Below, one piece after another: positions 1 to 5,571 of a DNA stretch of 6,195 nucleotides. Position 1 is the stretch's first letter. Each line of letters begins with the position of its first letter. The notes below the pieces were generated by a model. That model was not told the origin of the DNA, made no database searches, and was given only the letters and a program-made list of their open reading frames with translations. The DNA is from Puniceicoccales bacterium (lineage in GTDB: Bacteria; Verrucomicrobiota; Verrucomicrobiia; Opitutales; LL51), in assembly GCA_031290315.1 (NCBI GenBank), contig JAITNS010000014.1, forward strand, positions 1 through 6,195, written 5' to 3'. A program made the translations under genes and the position numbers.

Positions 1-842
1 AATTAAATCGAATGGAATTGAAAAAAATTGTTGAAAAACAAGATCCAAATTCATCGATAACTTTTCTTGAAGCTAATAATGATTTTAATAAATCTTACTT
101 CGATAAATTTACAGTTGGAATTTATTATCGATTGATGTTACCAAAACTTTTACTGCACTTAGATAAAATTATATACTCGGACGTCGATGTTATTTTTTGC
201 AATGATATGATAGAAGCAGATAAAATCGATGTAAATAATTGCTGGATTGCGGGAGTGAAAGATGCTTTTAATTTAAATAAATCTGAAAAACGCAAAAAAA
301 TGAAATATAAATCATTAGATGACCACCAATATTTATGTTCGGGCTTTTTACTCATGAATCTTAAAATGTTAAGGGAACAGGATATTTATAATCGATGGGT
401 GGAATTGTCAAAAAATAAATCATTTAATTACCCTGATCAAGATATTTTGAATTGTACATGTCAAGATAGAAAACTTTCCATTCCTTTAAAGTACTCTTTT
501 ATTCCAATGGGAGAAAAATCTTATAACCAATGTATCAAAGATAATATTTATTCTCATCAAGAATATGAAGATGCAACCAATAATCCAATAAATATACATT
601 ATGCAGGACGAAAGCCGTGGAATAATACGGTATCTTTATTTGAAATATGGTGGAAATATGCAGCAATGACTCCTTTCCTTGATATTTTTTTACTTCGTCA
701 TAATGTCCCTTTCGCTACATTTGAAAAAAAATTTTATCTATTCCATTTTATTCCTTTTCTTAGGACTAAATTTATGGGAAATAAAGTAAAATATTATTTA
801 TTTGGATTTATTCCTCTTTTGAAAATAAAAAATTTCACATAA
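1..842 (+). CDS. GT8 family glycosyltransferase, 5' end cut by window
   Basis: Likely transfers a hexose from a nucleotide sugar onto a surface glycan such as the LPS core (family knowledge: LgtC/RfaI/RfaJ-type GT8 enzymes). The frame is open to the window edge, with the first whole codon at base 3. GT8 enzymes normally have about 50 further residues with the nucleotide-binding first strand, so the ATG at 12 is probably internal. Counting from that Met: the metal-binding DXD motif is D57-V58-D59 in IIYSDVDVIF, the SGFLLMNL block is at 110-117, DQD at 142-144, and the donor-site motif HYAGRKPW at 195-202. All expected family blocks are therefore present and the enzyme looks intact. The C-terminus carries two copies of a hydrophobic/basic motif (YLFHFIPFLRTK near 241, YLFGFIPLLKIK near 262), a tail I recall from surface-glycan transferases. 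The gene is much more AT-rich than the HAD and ftsI genes, which suggests separate acquisition. The exact acceptor cannot be told. Confidence 0.9.
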   Translation, partial: LNRMELKKIVEKQDPNSSITFLEANNDFNKSYFDKFTVGIYYRLMLPKLLLHLDKIIYSDVDVIFCNDMIEADKIDVNNCWIAGVKDAFNLNKSEKRKKMKYKSLDDHQYLCSGFLLMNLKMLREQDIYNRWVELSKNKSFNYPDQDILNCTCQDRKLSIPLKYSFIPMGEKSYNQCIKDNIYSHQEYEDATNNPINIHYAGRKPWNNTVSLFEIWWKYAAMTPFLDIFLLRHNVPFATFEKKFYLFHFIPFLRTKFMGNKVKYYLFGFIPLLKIKNFT

Positions 843-863
843 ATAAGGGCTGCTCGCCCTTAT
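843..863 (+). terminator. Hairpin 1, possible terminator of the glycosyltransferase gene
   Basis: Perfect 8-bp arms ATAAGGGC / GCCCTTAT enclose the 5-nt loop TGCTC, one base after the glycosyltransferase stop codon. The position suits a terminator, but no T-run follows, so intrinsic termination would be weak. It may instead be the first unit of the hairpin cluster. Confidence 0.4.
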
Positions 864-871
864 AATCCTCG

Positions 872-892
872 CCAGGAAACATTGTTTCCTGG
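872..892. repeat. Hairpin 2, perfect 10-bp inverted repeat
   Basis: Arms CCAGGAAACA and TGTTTCCTGG are separated by a single T at 882. The structure is near-symmetric at the DNA level and could be extruded or transcribed as a hairpin with a small loop. Confidence 0.75.
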
Positions 893-902
893 ACCTTGGG
901 AC

Positions 903-939
903 CGCCCTGGACCACGTGCGTTGCACGTGGTCCAGGGCG
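903..939. repeat. Hairpin 3, perfect 17-bp GC-rich inverted repeat
   Basis: Arms CGCCCTGGACCACGTGC (903-919) and its exact complement (923-939) are separated by a 3-nt loop, GTT. This is the longest perfect stem in the window. An uninterrupted GC-rich stem of this length is far beyond chance and would be very stable in RNA. Confidence 0.85.
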
Positions 940-967
940 AACCACAATGCCCGGCCACAAATATTAA

Positions 968-992
968 GTTCAAAGAATAATATTCTTTGAAC
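968..992. repeat. Hairpin 4, perfect 12-bp AT-rich inverted repeat
   Basis: Arms GTTCAAAGAATA and TATTCTTTGAAC flank a single A at 980. Unlike its neighbours this palindrome is AT-rich, so the cluster mixes stems of different composition. Confidence 0.8.
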
Positions 993-997
993 GATTT

Positions 998-1046
998 CTT
1001 TGGCCCTAGATTGGATGCCAACGGCACCTAATCTGGGGCCACAAAG
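998..1046. repeat. Hairpin 5, long imperfect stem
   Basis: Bases 1001-1019 pair with 1023-1041, with one A/C mismatch and two G-T wobble pairs, closed by the 3-nt loop AAC. An outer CTTT/AAAG pairing (998-1001 with 1043-1046) is an alternative extension. Wobble pairs in the stem hint at pairing in RNA rather than at the DNA level. Confidence 0.7.
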
Positions 1047-1051
1047 GAGGT

Positions 1052-1071
1052 CCAGGGGATCCATCCCCTGG
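1052..1071. repeat. Hairpin 6, perfect 9-bp inverted repeat
   Basis: Arms CCAGGGGAT and ATCCCCTGG surround CC at 1061-1062. It is followed by CAGGGTTTGGGACAGCGCCCC, whose GGG and CCC could form a further small stem. This end of the cluster is the part that resembles a dispersed alphaproteobacterial repeat, from memory. Confidence 0.75.
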
Positions 1072-1235
1072 CAGGGTTTGGGACAGCGCCCCATAAAGTA
1101 GCATCCCATAATAAGCAGCGTTTCATAAATAGATCCTTAAAATCCCAACTGAAACAGATTAGAAAAAAATAACAAGCTAAAGTTATTAACAAAACAATCA
1201 AAGAGGAAAATTCCCTAAAATGACCCCTGCCCTAT

Positions 1236-1279
1236 AGCTACTACTAATATTATTATATATTATAGTATTATTATTATGC
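1236..1279. other. AT-rich tract, possible DNA unwinding element
   Basis: From 1242 to 1277 the sequence is almost wholly A/T, as runs of TAT, TTA and ATA. Its left end, CTACTACTAA at 1238-1248, read on the minus strand gives repeated TAG/TAA triplets, like the DnaA-trios described at Bacillus subtilis oriC. Such triplets are also easily produced by any low-complexity AT tract, so this part is tentative. Confidence 0.45.
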
Positions 1280-1282
1280 ACG

Positions 1283-1300
1283 GTTAGTAAGTTAGTAAGT
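1283..1300 (+). repeat. Tandem GTTAGTAA octamers
   Basis: GTTAGTAA occurs twice head to tail (1283-1290, 1291-1298) followed by a further GT. The same octamer recurs at 1377-1384, with one-base variants at 1356 (GTTAGTAG) and two-base variant GTTAATAG at 1367. The repeats behave like short iterons and, preceded by T, are relatives of the reversed DnaA box TGTTAATAA. Confidence 0.6.
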
Positions 1301-1342
1301 ACGAAAAAGGCTGATTAACAAAGGGATTGGAGGAAATATTTT

Positions 1343-1384
1343 TGTGGATAACTCTGTTAGTAGTATGTTAATAGATGTTAGTAA
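1343..1384 (-). promoter_or_regulatory. Left array of reverse-oriented DnaA-box-like sites
   Basis: Four 9-mers start at 1343 (TGTGGATAA, exact DnaA box on the minus strand), 1355 (TGTTAGTAG), 1366 (TGTTAATAG) and 1376 (TGTTAGTAA). Spacings are 12, 11 and 10 bp, so the sites would sit on roughly the same face of the helix. One strong site followed by degenerate sites is how DnaA oligomers are typically nucleated and extended. Confidence 0.55.
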
Positions 1385-1443
1385 CTTTCCACACTTCCTT
1401 ACTTATTAACACCTATTCACATGTTACCAACAGGTTATCAACA
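1385..1443 (+). promoter_or_regulatory. Right array of forward-oriented DnaA-box-like sites
   Basis: Relatives of TTATNCACA start at 1385 (CTTTCCACA), 1403 (TTATTAACA), 1413 (CTATTCACA), 1424 (TTACCAACA) and 1435 (TTATCAACA). The 1403, 1413 and 1435 sites differ from the consensus at one base each, the others at two. The last four are spaced 10, 11 and 11 bp. Their orientation is opposite to that of the left array. Confidence 0.5.
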
Positions 1444-1448
1444 TTTTA
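1436..1448 (+). promoter_or_regulatory. Perfect match to the IHF consensus
   Basis: TATCAACATTTTA fits WATCAANNNNTTR at every fixed position and overlaps the DnaA-like site at 1435. IHF-bent DNA is a common part of proteobacterial origins. Whether this organism has IHF, or only an HU relative, cannot be seen, and AT-rich DNA raises the chance of a random match. Confidence 0.35.
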
Positions 1449-1449
1449 A

Positions 1450-1458
1450 TGTGAATAA
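1450..1458 (-). promoter_or_regulatory. Exact DnaA box closing the array
   Basis: TGTGAATAA is the reverse complement of TTATTCACA, an exact match to TTATNCACA. Together with the box at 1343 it brackets the two arrays of weaker sites. Confidence 0.55.
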
Positions 1459-1607
1459 CTTACGCTGCAAATATACCTAACCCAATATATTTTCCCAAGG
1501 GAATATTGCCCTCATTTTTTGCCATTTCACTCATTTTAGTTTCTTGCAATTGCCAGTTATGGACTTATAGCATTAATAAAAGAAACTTATACTTTTATGG
1601 AGGGGGA

Positions 1608-1636
1608 TTGACTTTTTAGCCATGACTCTATATCAT
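1608..1636 (+). promoter_or_regulatory. Sigma70-type promoter of the lipoprotein gene
   Basis: The -35 box TTGACT (1608-1613) and -10 box TATCAT (1631-1636) each differ from consensus at one base and are separated by the ideal 17 bp. The expected transcription start is 1643-1644, which is the ATG of the lipoprotein gene itself. The mRNA would thus have no leader, which fits the lack of a ribosome binding site at normal distance. The only purine-rich run, GGAGGGGG at 1599-1606, is upstream of the -35 box. Confidence 0.7.
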
Positions 1637-1643
1637 ATGAGCC

Positions 1644-2126
1644 ATGAGGAATTTTAGGCAATATTTGTTATTGGTACCGTTATTAGGGCTTACGGGTTGT
1701 GATACGACGGAGTCTACATTAGGTGGAGCGGCAGTAGGAGCCGGGTTAGGTGGTGGCACAGGGTATGCCGTTGGAGGTCAAGGGGGTGCCGCGTTTGGAG
1801 CTGTCTTAGGGGGGCTAGCTGGTGGTGCGATAGGGCATAGCGCAGGGGATCAAAACGAAAAAAAAAGGGATGCTGAAAGAAGGGCTGCCGAAAGAAGAGT
1901 TGCTGAGGAAAGAGCTGCTGAAGCCGAACGCCTTAGAAGAGAGAATGAAATCTTGAGAAATAGAAGTGATACTTCTTTGTTTCCTGATATATTGGAAGGA
2001 CATCGAAAGCGCAGACAAAAGGAAGAGTTGGATAATTTGCAGTATGAAATTGAACGTAAACGTCTAGAAAATGAAAGAACAGAAGAAGAAAATAGAGGAA
2101 AATGGTTGCGTCAAAATGGATTTTAG
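1644..2126 (+). CDS. Glycine-zipper lipoprotein with coiled-coil C-terminus
   Basis: A 160-residue exported lipoprotein, probably an envelope-spanning or envelope-stabilising component; the precise role is not recognised. Residues 1-19 form a type II signal peptide with lipobox LTGC (Cys19 is the lipidated residue). Residues 27-66 form a glycine-zipper segment with repeated small-residue spacing (GGAAVGAGLGGG, GGAAFGAVLGGLAGGAIG), as in SlyB/OmpA-associated zipper domains that insert in or span a membrane. From about 71 to 110 and 122 to 157 the chain is highly charged (Glu/Arg/Lys/Ala rich, AERRAAERR pattern) and should form coiled coils. Asp20 follows the lipidated Cys; in E. coli that would favour inner-membrane retention, while other phyla use different rules. 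ATG 1644 is the first possible start after an in-frame stop at 1638-1640, and no ribosome binding site precedes it. It is probably monocistronic or weakly linked to the phosphatase gene 47 bp downstream. Confidence 0.85.
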   Translation: MRNFRQYLLLVPLLGLTGCDTTESTLGGAAVGAGLGGGTGYAVGGQGGAAFGAVLGGLAGGAIGHSAGDQNEKKRDAERRAAERRVAEERAAEAERLRRENEILRNRSDTSLFPDILEGHRKRRQKEELDNLQYEIERKRLENERTEEENRGKWLRQNGF

Positions 2127-2173
2127 CTTTAAAAGAATGAAATTGAAATAAAGACTTTTTCGGAATTTATAAA

Positions 2174-3244
2174 ATGAATCAATCGGGTAATGTCATTGCA
2201 TGTGTGTGGGATTTCGATAAAACCCTTATCCCTGGGTATATGCAAGCACCATTGTTTCGCGAGTACGGTATCGATGAAGTAGCGTTTTGGGAAGGAGTCG
2301 AAAGTCTACCCGTTAAATTTCGGGAGCGCGGTATTCGATTATCAGAGGTCCTCACCTATCTCACCTATCTCCTGGAACTCGTCAAAATCGGTTGCTTGCC
2401 AGGATTGTCAAAGAAAAAATTAACACGCTATGGCGCGCAACTCACATTCTTCCCCGGAATCCCTGATCTGTTTTCCGTTTTAAAAGAGGATGTGGAAGGC
2501 GATGAGCGTTGTCGCGTACACGGTGTTACCTTGGAACATTATATCGTCAGTAGCGGGCATTTGGAAGTAATCCGTGGTAGTCAAGTGGCGCCTTTCGTCG
2601 ATGGAATCTTCGCTTGCGAATTCCTAGAAGATGAGATGGAAACTGAAGCAAAGGAATTTTTCGAGCGGATAGAAAAAAAACGCCTAATGGCTGAAAAGAA
2701 TGGAGAATTTTCCGAGGAAGAGAGTGATACTATCGGGATATATGAAAATGCGGATCAAATCGCATTTGAGGCGATCGAGCAGGCGGGTATCGAAGAATCG
2801 GAAAGGGAAATTAGACAGATTGCTCGCGTCATCGATAATACACAGAAAACGCGGTGTCTTTTTGAGATTAATAAGGGGAGTAATAAGAATTCGGCGATTG
2901 ATGTTAACGCGACCATAGATGATTGCGATCGCCGCGTACCATTTCGCAATATGATTTACATCGCAGATGGGCCGAGCGATATTCCGGCATTTTCGGTAAT
3001 TCGTCGGAATGGTGGGAAAGCATTTGCGGTTTATGAGCCGAATAAGGAAAAAGAATTTGCACAAAATGATCGCATGCTTGAGGAAGGTCGTATTGATGCC
3101 TATGGCCCCGCCGATTATCGGTTAGATAGTTCGACGGCAAAGTGGATCCGTATGCATGTTAAAAAAATCGCCCAGAGGATACTTGACGAACGGGAACAGC
3201 TAACCGATAAATTAATCGGTAAGCCGCCAGAGCATCTGTTTTAA
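2174..3244 (+). CDS. HAD superfamily phosphatase (phosphoserine-phosphatase-like fold)
   Basis: A 356-residue cytoplasmic hydrolase, predicted to cleave a phosphomonoester through an aspartyl-phosphate intermediate; the substrate is unknown. Motif I is VWDFDKT, with nucleophile Asp13 and acid/base Asp15. Motif II is IVSSG at 124-128. Motif III lysine is probably K234 or K238 in NKGSNKNSA. Motif IV is IADGPSDIPAF, with Asp265 and Asp269 binding Mg2+. Residues 20-90 look like an alpha-helical C1 cap. All catalytic residues are present. Residues 152-210 form an acidic, lysine-bearing stretch (EDEMETEAKEFFERIEKKR onward) that I do not recall from similar proteins. The family as a whole resembles one I remember from Opitutae. 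The start at 2174 has only a weak GGAA 8 bp upstream. It ends 9 bp before ftsI, so co-transcription is likely, but no published link between the two functions comes to mind. Confidence 0.88.
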   Translation: MNQSGNVIACVWDFDKTLIPGYMQAPLFREYGIDEVAFWEGVESLPVKFRERGIRLSEVLTYLTYLLELVKIGCLPGLSKKKLTRYGAQLTFFPGIPDLFSVLKEDVEGDERCRVHGVTLEHYIVSSGHLEVIRGSQVAPFVDGIFACEFLEDEMETEAKEFFERIEKKRLMAEKNGEFSEEESDTIGIYENADQIAFEAIEQAGIEESEREIRQIARVIDNTQKTRCLFEINKGSNKNSAIDVNATIDDCDRRVPFRNMIYIADGPSDIPAFSVIRRNGGKAFAVYEPNKEKEFAQNDRMLEEGRIDAYGPADYRLDSSTAKWIRMHVKKIAQRILDEREQLTDKLIGKPPEHLF

Positions 3245-3253
3245 GAAAGCAAT

Positions 3254-4960
3254 ATGCCTCGTCATTGGCGCTTTATTTCGATTGTTCTCCTCCTGATATT
3301 CTGTTTCTCCGGGTTAGCCTATCGCATTCTCCATTTATCTTATATTAATCAAAATTATTATAAAAAATTTATACGTTCCGCCCGTGATACGAAGGAAATT
3401 AGGCGTGCTATTCGCGGGAAGATCCGCGATTGTAACGGGTCGATTCTCGCCATGACGACCGTAACGATCGATGTCGGCGTAGATCCCTATGCCGCTGATT
3501 TTCAAAAAAATCAGGAAAAAATTGTCCAATTAGCAGCGCTCCTAGGAAAGAATCTGGAGGATATGGCTGTATTTTTTAAGCGCGAGAGCTTTATTCATAA
3601 CGGTAAGGAGCGGCGCCTGCGTTGGAAAAAGATAGCGACTATCGACGATAATGAACTTTATACTAGTATAAAAAATTTAAAAATTAAGGGTGTTTACGGC
3701 AATACGCGTGGCGAGCGCATCTACCCTAATAATGAATTAGCAAGCCATGTGATTGGTTTCATTAATAAGGAGGGGACTCCGGTTAGCGGGATTGAACGCT
3801 TTTTAGATGATTTTTTAAGGGGAGAAGATGGTTGGATCGAATCAGAAAAAAATGGAAAACGAGAAGAAGTCGCGCTCTTTCGTAAAAAAGTTATTGAACC
3901 AAGAAATGGCGCCAATGTCGATTTAACAATAGATTTATATATTCAAGAGATCGCCGAGCGTGCCCTCCAACGTGCTATGATCGATTTACAGGCGAAAAGC
4001 GGGTCAGTGATTATCAGTGATCCGAAGACGGGTGCGATTCTGGCGTTGTGCAATGTGCCGACTTTCAATTGTAATCAATATAATCAGAGTGGAGGCGATT
4101 CCTTACGTAACCGTGCGGTCACCAATGTATATGAGCCCGGGTCGGTGTTTAAGATCGTACCCTTTAGTATCGCATTGCAACAAGGTCGGATTACACTCAA
4201 TCAAAATTTTGATTGTTCTCAGGAGATATTTTGTTATCGAGATCGGAAGTATGATTTACCACATGATCACACATTTTTTTCCAATTTAAGTGCGGTTGAT
4301 GTTTTACGGAAATCGAGTAATCGAGGGGCGGCGCAGATTGGAATCATTTTAGGTGCGGAGCAATTATATCGTGGGGCGAAGGAGTTTGGATTTGGGGAGA
4401 AGACGGGTTATGGTTTTGACGGTGAGGCTATGGGGGTATTGTTAAAGCCGGCCTTATGGGATGGGCTTACGATTACGCGATTACCGATGGGGCATGCGAT
4501 GAGTGCAACCGTTTTACAAGTGCATCAAGCTATGGGGGTGATAGCGAGTGGAGGATATTTGCTACAACCACGGATAATTGGGTGTATAATCGATGAGAAT
4601 GGAGAAATGATTATTGAGACGGAGCCCTATATGGTACGTCGCGTATTAGGGGCGGATATCGCGAAGAAGATGGGGGAGATTTTACATAATTCGGAAACAG
4701 CGGCGTCGGTAATTGAGCGCGTCAAATTGGCGTACAAGACGGGAACGACCCAAAAAATTATTTCTGGAACCTATTCCCGTGAGCACCATATTTCATCATG
4801 TTCGGGATTTTTCCCATTGGAGGAGCCACAATTTTTAGTAACGGTTGTGCTCGATGACCCGACTATGTCTACGGGGACCGCCTATGGCATACGCGCCGCT
4901 TATCCAGTTTTAGCGGAAATTGCACGTGCTCTTATTTTATCTCGCGGTCTCAATCATTAA
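3254..4960 (+). CDS. ftsI: Septal peptidoglycan transpeptidase, FtsI/PBP3 type
   Basis: Class B penicillin-binding protein that cross-links peptidoglycan at the division septum, anchored in the inner membrane with its catalytic domain in the periplasm. Residues 7-29 form the single membrane segment after a short basic cytoplasmic tail. Residues about 50-215 form the dimerisation domain, with RGKIRDCNGSILA near 54-66 and GERIYPNNELASHVIGF (153-169) followed by SGIERFLDDFL. Residues 225-565 form the transpeptidase domain. It has all three catalytic motifs: SVFK (nucleophile Ser297, Lys300), SSN at 354-356 and KTG at 495-497. The length of 568 is close to E. coli FtsI (588) and there are no PASTA domains. 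Assignment to FtsI rather than elongation-specific PBP2 rests on overall resemblance, so some doubt remains. It is not flanked by mraZ, rsmH, ftsL or murE, so it lies outside a dcw cluster here. A weak purine run (AAGAAAG) precedes the ATG. Confidence 0.88.
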   Translation: MPRHWRFISIVLLLIFCFSGLAYRILHLSYINQNYYKKFIRSARDTKEIRRAIRGKIRDCNGSILAMTTVTIDVGVDPYAADFQKNQEKIVQLAALLGKNLEDMAVFFKRESFIHNGKERRLRWKKIATIDDNELYTSIKNLKIKGVYGNTRGERIYPNNELASHVIGFINKEGTPVSGIERFLDDFLRGEDGWIESEKNGKREEVALFRKKVIEPRNGANVDLTIDLYIQEIAERALQRAMIDLQAKSGSVIISDPKTGAILALCNVPTFNCNQYNQSGGDSLRNRAVTNVYEPGSVFKIVPFSIALQQGRITLNQNFDCSQEIFCYRDRKYDLPHDHTFFSNLSAVDVLRKSSNRGAAQIGIILGAEQLYRGAKEFGFGEKTGYGFDGEAMGVLLKPALWDGLTITRLPMGHAMSATVLQVHQAMGVIASGGYLLQPRIIGCIIDENGEMIIETEPYMVRRVLGADIAKKMGEILHNSETAASVIERVKLAYKTGTTQKIISGTYSREHHISSCSGFFPLEEPQFLVTVVLDDPTMSTGTAYGIRAAYPVLAEIARALILSRGLNH

Positions 4961-4996
4961 AATATAAAAAAGAATTTTTGATATAAGACAGAACGT

Positions 4997-5026
4997 AAAA
5001 AAAAGGGTATCATTGCTGACACCCTT
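4997..5026 (-). terminator. Intrinsic terminator of the minus-strand exported-protein gene
   Basis: Arms AAGGGT-A-TCA (5003-5012) and TGA-C-ACCCTT (5017-5026) form a 10-position stem with one mismatch and a TTGC loop. Read on the minus strand the stem runs into eight Ts (4997-5004), the classic rho-independent form. It lies about 50 bp after the stop of the 5075-5566 gene. On the plus strand the stem is preceded by As and not followed by a T-run, so it would end ftsI transcripts only weakly. Confidence 0.8.
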
Positions 5027-5074
5027 AATTCCATTAAGAAAGGAAATAGAATAAAAATAAGATAGAAAAAAATA

Positions 5075-5566
5075 TCATGCATCAGGGTCGATTTGAAGTT
5101 CTTCAAACATAGCCCTTTGATCTTTCTTAGGAAAAGTATTTACTACTAATAAGTAAAGCGTTCTTTTTATAGTAGGAATATTTCTTAAAGTATCGTTATT
5201 ACCAACTTCATTTATTGCTTCTCTTCTAGTTGAAGGGGCGAATAATACTGCTTGTATTCTTGGAGATTTATTTACAGGGGAAAGCAGAGATTGTAACATG
5301 GCATTTACTTTTGGGGCATTGCCATCACTAATTGCCAGTTTGAGGGCACCTAAATATTTTCTCTGAGCTTTTCCAAAGACATCCAGGGAGTCTTCCGGGG
5401 AATCTTCACTGTCATCTTCAGATTGCTTCTTTTGTAAATTTTCTCCTGATTTAGCTCTCTTTACGGAATTCCCTCCTTTCGTCTTCCCCGCAAATAGCGA
5501 CGAAGCCCCAAAAAAAATACCCATAAATCCTAAACTAATAATAATGTCTCTAAATAATCTTCCCAT
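5075..5566 (-). CDS. Small exported protein of unknown function
   Basis: A 163-residue protein I do not recognise. Residues 1-26 form a signal peptide: basic MGRLFR, hydrophobic core, then SSLFA followed by Gly, which suits signal peptidase I, so the mature protein is probably periplasmic or secreted. Residues 27-48 are basic, 49-62 are a Ser/Asp/Glu linker (EDDSEDSPEDSLD), and 63-163 form a helical domain. One segment (ALKLAISDGNAPKVNAMLQS) faintly recalls an ankyrin-type helix pair, but there is no full repeat. The start is ATG 5566, with AAGGA 5 bp upstream; ATG 5569 is the alternative. A longer reading from a TTG at 5614 is unlikely because that TTG is part of the -35 box TTGACA. The gene has its own promoter and terminator and converges on ftsI. 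Confidence 0.75.
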   Translation of the reverse strand: MGRLFRDIIISLGFMGIFFGASSLFAGKTKGGNSVKRAKSGENLQKKQSEDDSEDSPEDSLDVFGKAQRKYLGALKLAISDGNAPKVNAMLQSLLSPVNKSPRIQAVLFAPSTRREAINEVGNNDTLRNIPTIKRTLYLLVVNTFPKKDQRAMFEELQIDPDA

Positions 5567-5571
5567 CATGT

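Larger units (their letters stand above)
843..1092. repeat. Cluster of six consecutive hairpins (composite palindromic repeat)
   Basis: Six inverted repeats lie almost end to end with arms of 8, 10, 17, 12, about 19 (imperfect) and 9 bp, listed separately below. The block is clearly richer in GC than the AT-rich DNA on both sides and codes for nothing credible. The right end, with CCAGGGGATCCATCCCCTGG followed by CAGGGTTTGGGACAGCGCCCC, resembles an intergenic palindromic repeat I recall from several alphaproteobacteria. That similarity is from memory. It begins directly at the stop codon of the glycosyltransferase and ends about 140 bp before the AT-rich origin-like region. It could be a REP/MITE-like element assembled from several palindromic units, a structured RNA or a transcription barrier. 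Confidence 0.8.
1183..1458. other. Candidate DnaA-dependent replication origin
   Basis: This gene-free stretch combines an AT-only tract (about 1242-1277) with a packed array of 9-mers related to the DnaA box TTATNCACA. Two boxes match exactly, both in reverse orientation: TGTGGATAA at 1343 and TGTGAATAA at 1450. Near-matches in reverse orientation start at 1355, 1366 and 1376. Forward-orientation relatives start at 1385, 1403, 1413, 1424 and 1435. Starts within each group are mostly 10-12 bp apart, about one helical turn. A perfect IHF consensus overlaps the 1435 box, and an isolated TTATTAACA lies at 1183. Opposed, phased arrays beside an AT-rich unwinding region are the general architecture of bacterial origins such as E. 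coli oriC. The three genes to the right point away from it. No dnaA, rep, parAB or hemE gene is in view, so chromosome or plasmid origin cannot be decided. Confidence 0.55.

Noticed and set aside
843..1092. CRISPR array
   Set aside because: The palindromes differ from each other in sequence and length and are not separated by uniform spacers.
798..1109. A 103-codon minus-strand reading frame across the hairpin cluster
   Set aside because: It is made of the palindromic repeats, overlaps the glycosyltransferase end, has no ribosome binding site and shows no domain; such frames are typical artefacts of GC-rich repeats.
1492..1503. Small inverted repeat TTCCC-AA-GGGAA before the lipoprotein gene
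   Set aside because: Five-base arms in AT-rich DNA are too short to support a function; the rest of 1460-1600 shows nothing I can name.
1815..2018. A 67-codon minus-strand frame inside the lipoprotein gene
   Set aside because: Its Ser/Phe-rich sequence is simply the complement of the Glu/Arg/Lys coiled-coil codons.
2143..2171. Possible promoter TTGAAA with TTTATA before the phosphatase gene
   Set aside because: The -10 hexamer matches at only three positions, and transcription could come from the lipoprotein promoter 47 bp plus one gene upstream.
2684..3140. Several minus-strand and plus-strand frames within the HAD gene
   Set aside because: They lie wholly inside a gene with intact catalytic motifs, carry no recognisable domains or start signals, and arise from stop-poor alternate frames.
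5290..5380. Ankyrin-like helix in the minus-strand exported protein
   Set aside because: Only one faint half-repeat is visible and the consensus TPLHxA and loop glycines are missing, so no ankyrin domain is claimed.
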